Positions 63,601 through 64,000 of a stretch of DNA of 64,000 nucleotides are shown in pieces. This DNA comes from Ascidia mentula (Eukaryota > Chordata > Ascidiacea > Phlebobranchia > Ascidiidae). The notes under the pieces were generated by a model. That model did no database searches and had not been told where the DNA came from. It saw only the letters and a program-made list of their open reading frames with translations. Made by a program: the position numbers and the translations under genes. Location: the NCBI GenBank assembly GCA_947561715.1, contig OX387203.1:17670001-17734000 (forward strand). The letters run 5' to 3'. Within the stretch, counting starts at the first letter, position 1; every line of letters begins with the position of its first letter.

Positions 63601-64000
63601 ACAGGCGGACAACTCTCAAAATTACTTAATTCCGCCCAACCTTAGCCACCGTAGTTCCAAACATGCATTTTCGTTCGCGAATAAAAAACTAAAAGACATA
63701 CGCCAATTTGGTTTACACTGCTCGTTTTGTACTGGCATCTAGTATTTGTGTGCAAAATTTCAAGTCGCTTGATACAAAAATGTTCAAATCACAGGCGGAC
63801 AACTCTCAAAATTACTTAATTCCGCCCAACCTTAATAGCCACCATAGTGTCAAACATGCATTTTCGTTCGCGAATAAAAAAACTAAAAGACATACGCCAA
63901 TTTGGTTTACACTGCTCGTTTTGTACTGGCATCTAGTATTTGTGTGCAAAATTTCAAGTCGCTTGATACAAAAATGTTCAAATCACAGGCGGACAACTCT
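57600..64000 (+). repeat. Satellite array, type B, to the window end
   Basis: Mixed 190- and 193-bp monomers continue without interruption to the last base, so the array extends beyond the window. Two HORs organise it, one of 1730 bp and one of 5380 bp. Confidence 0.95.
59096..62560 (+). repeat. 9-mer higher-order repeat, 1730/1731 bp
   Basis: Monomers from 59096 return from 60826, with 59289 to 61019 and 59482 to 61212 at 1730 bp. After the 1-bp deletion 'atttattccgcc' near 59780 the offset becomes 1731 bp (59864 to 61595, 60247 to 61978). Shared marks are 'agccaacatag', 'ttttatactgg', 'tgctttacgttc' and 'aattacgccgaaac'. Confidence 0.85.

Larger units (their letters stand above)
56598..64000 (+). 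repeat. 28-mer higher-order repeat, 5380-bp offset
   Basis: Monomers from 56598 to about 58620 recur from 61978 to the window end at 5380 bp (twenty 193-bp plus eight 190-bp units). Shared rare marks are 'tagtatatgtgtgc' (57597 and 62977), 'ttcattaacaaaa' and 'tggcggacagctc' (57841 and 63221). The second copy runs off the window. Confidence 0.85.

Noticed and set aside
1-64000. Telomeric repeat tracts, tRNA or rRNA genes
   Set aside because: None seen on either strand by eye. The only short tandem tracts are the LINE's CAA run, its TGAA tail and the 13-bp minisatellite.

Overview
The window is eukaryotic, non-genic heterochromatin-like DNA. Apart from one LINE retrotransposon, all 64 kb is a single head-to-tail satellite with a 190/193-bp monomer, roughly 310 copies by length divided by unit size. 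I see no host gene, tRNA, rRNA, CRISPR array or bacterial-style operon. A long satellite array plus a two-ORF, APE-endonuclease LINE of CR1/L2 type suggests an animal, most likely an invertebrate. The species cannot be told from the sequence, and a centromeric, pericentromeric, subtelomeric or supernumerary-chromosome location is inference.

Layout. 1-10440: type A satellite, almost strictly 190 bp, with a 15-mer higher-order repeat (HOR, offset 2850 bp) and, from about 6.6 kb, a 7/8-mer HOR (offsets 1333 and 1521 bp). At 10441 the array switches to type B inside one monomer. 10441-13500: type B, 190- and 193-bp monomers mixed. 13500-24900: type B rich in a variant module (gtgtcaaacatgtg with ttcactaaca), including an 11-mer-like HOR (offset 2110 bp). 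24900-40646: type B with tetramer (766 bp), 8-mer (1529 bp) and 11-mer (2102 bp) HORs. 40647-45060: the LINE on the minus strand. 45061-64000: type B again, with HORs of 3836, 574, 1730 and 5380 bp.

The LINE is about 4.4 kb with two uninterrupted reading frames. ORF1 is a coiled-coil RNA-binding type protein of 259 aa. ORF2 is about 979 aa from its first ATG, with an apurinic-like endonuclease followed by a reverse transcriptase. It ends in a short TGAA-type tail as L2-group elements do. It looks young and perhaps competent. Its flanks do not form a target-site duplication: about 101 bp of a monomer is missing, and the insertion lies where two HOR copies meet.

The hunt produced three main themes. 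(1) Nested and nearly identical HORs with several periods, showing recent local amplification by unequal exchange or similar processes. (2) Three short dyads recurring in most monomers at about 50-bp spacing, one with a left arm that varies by subfamily while the right arm stays nearly fixed. (3) The LINE insertion junction. Each monomer also holds a 74-75 codon frame, but differences between subfamilies are mostly amino-acid changing, so I do not treat it as a gene.
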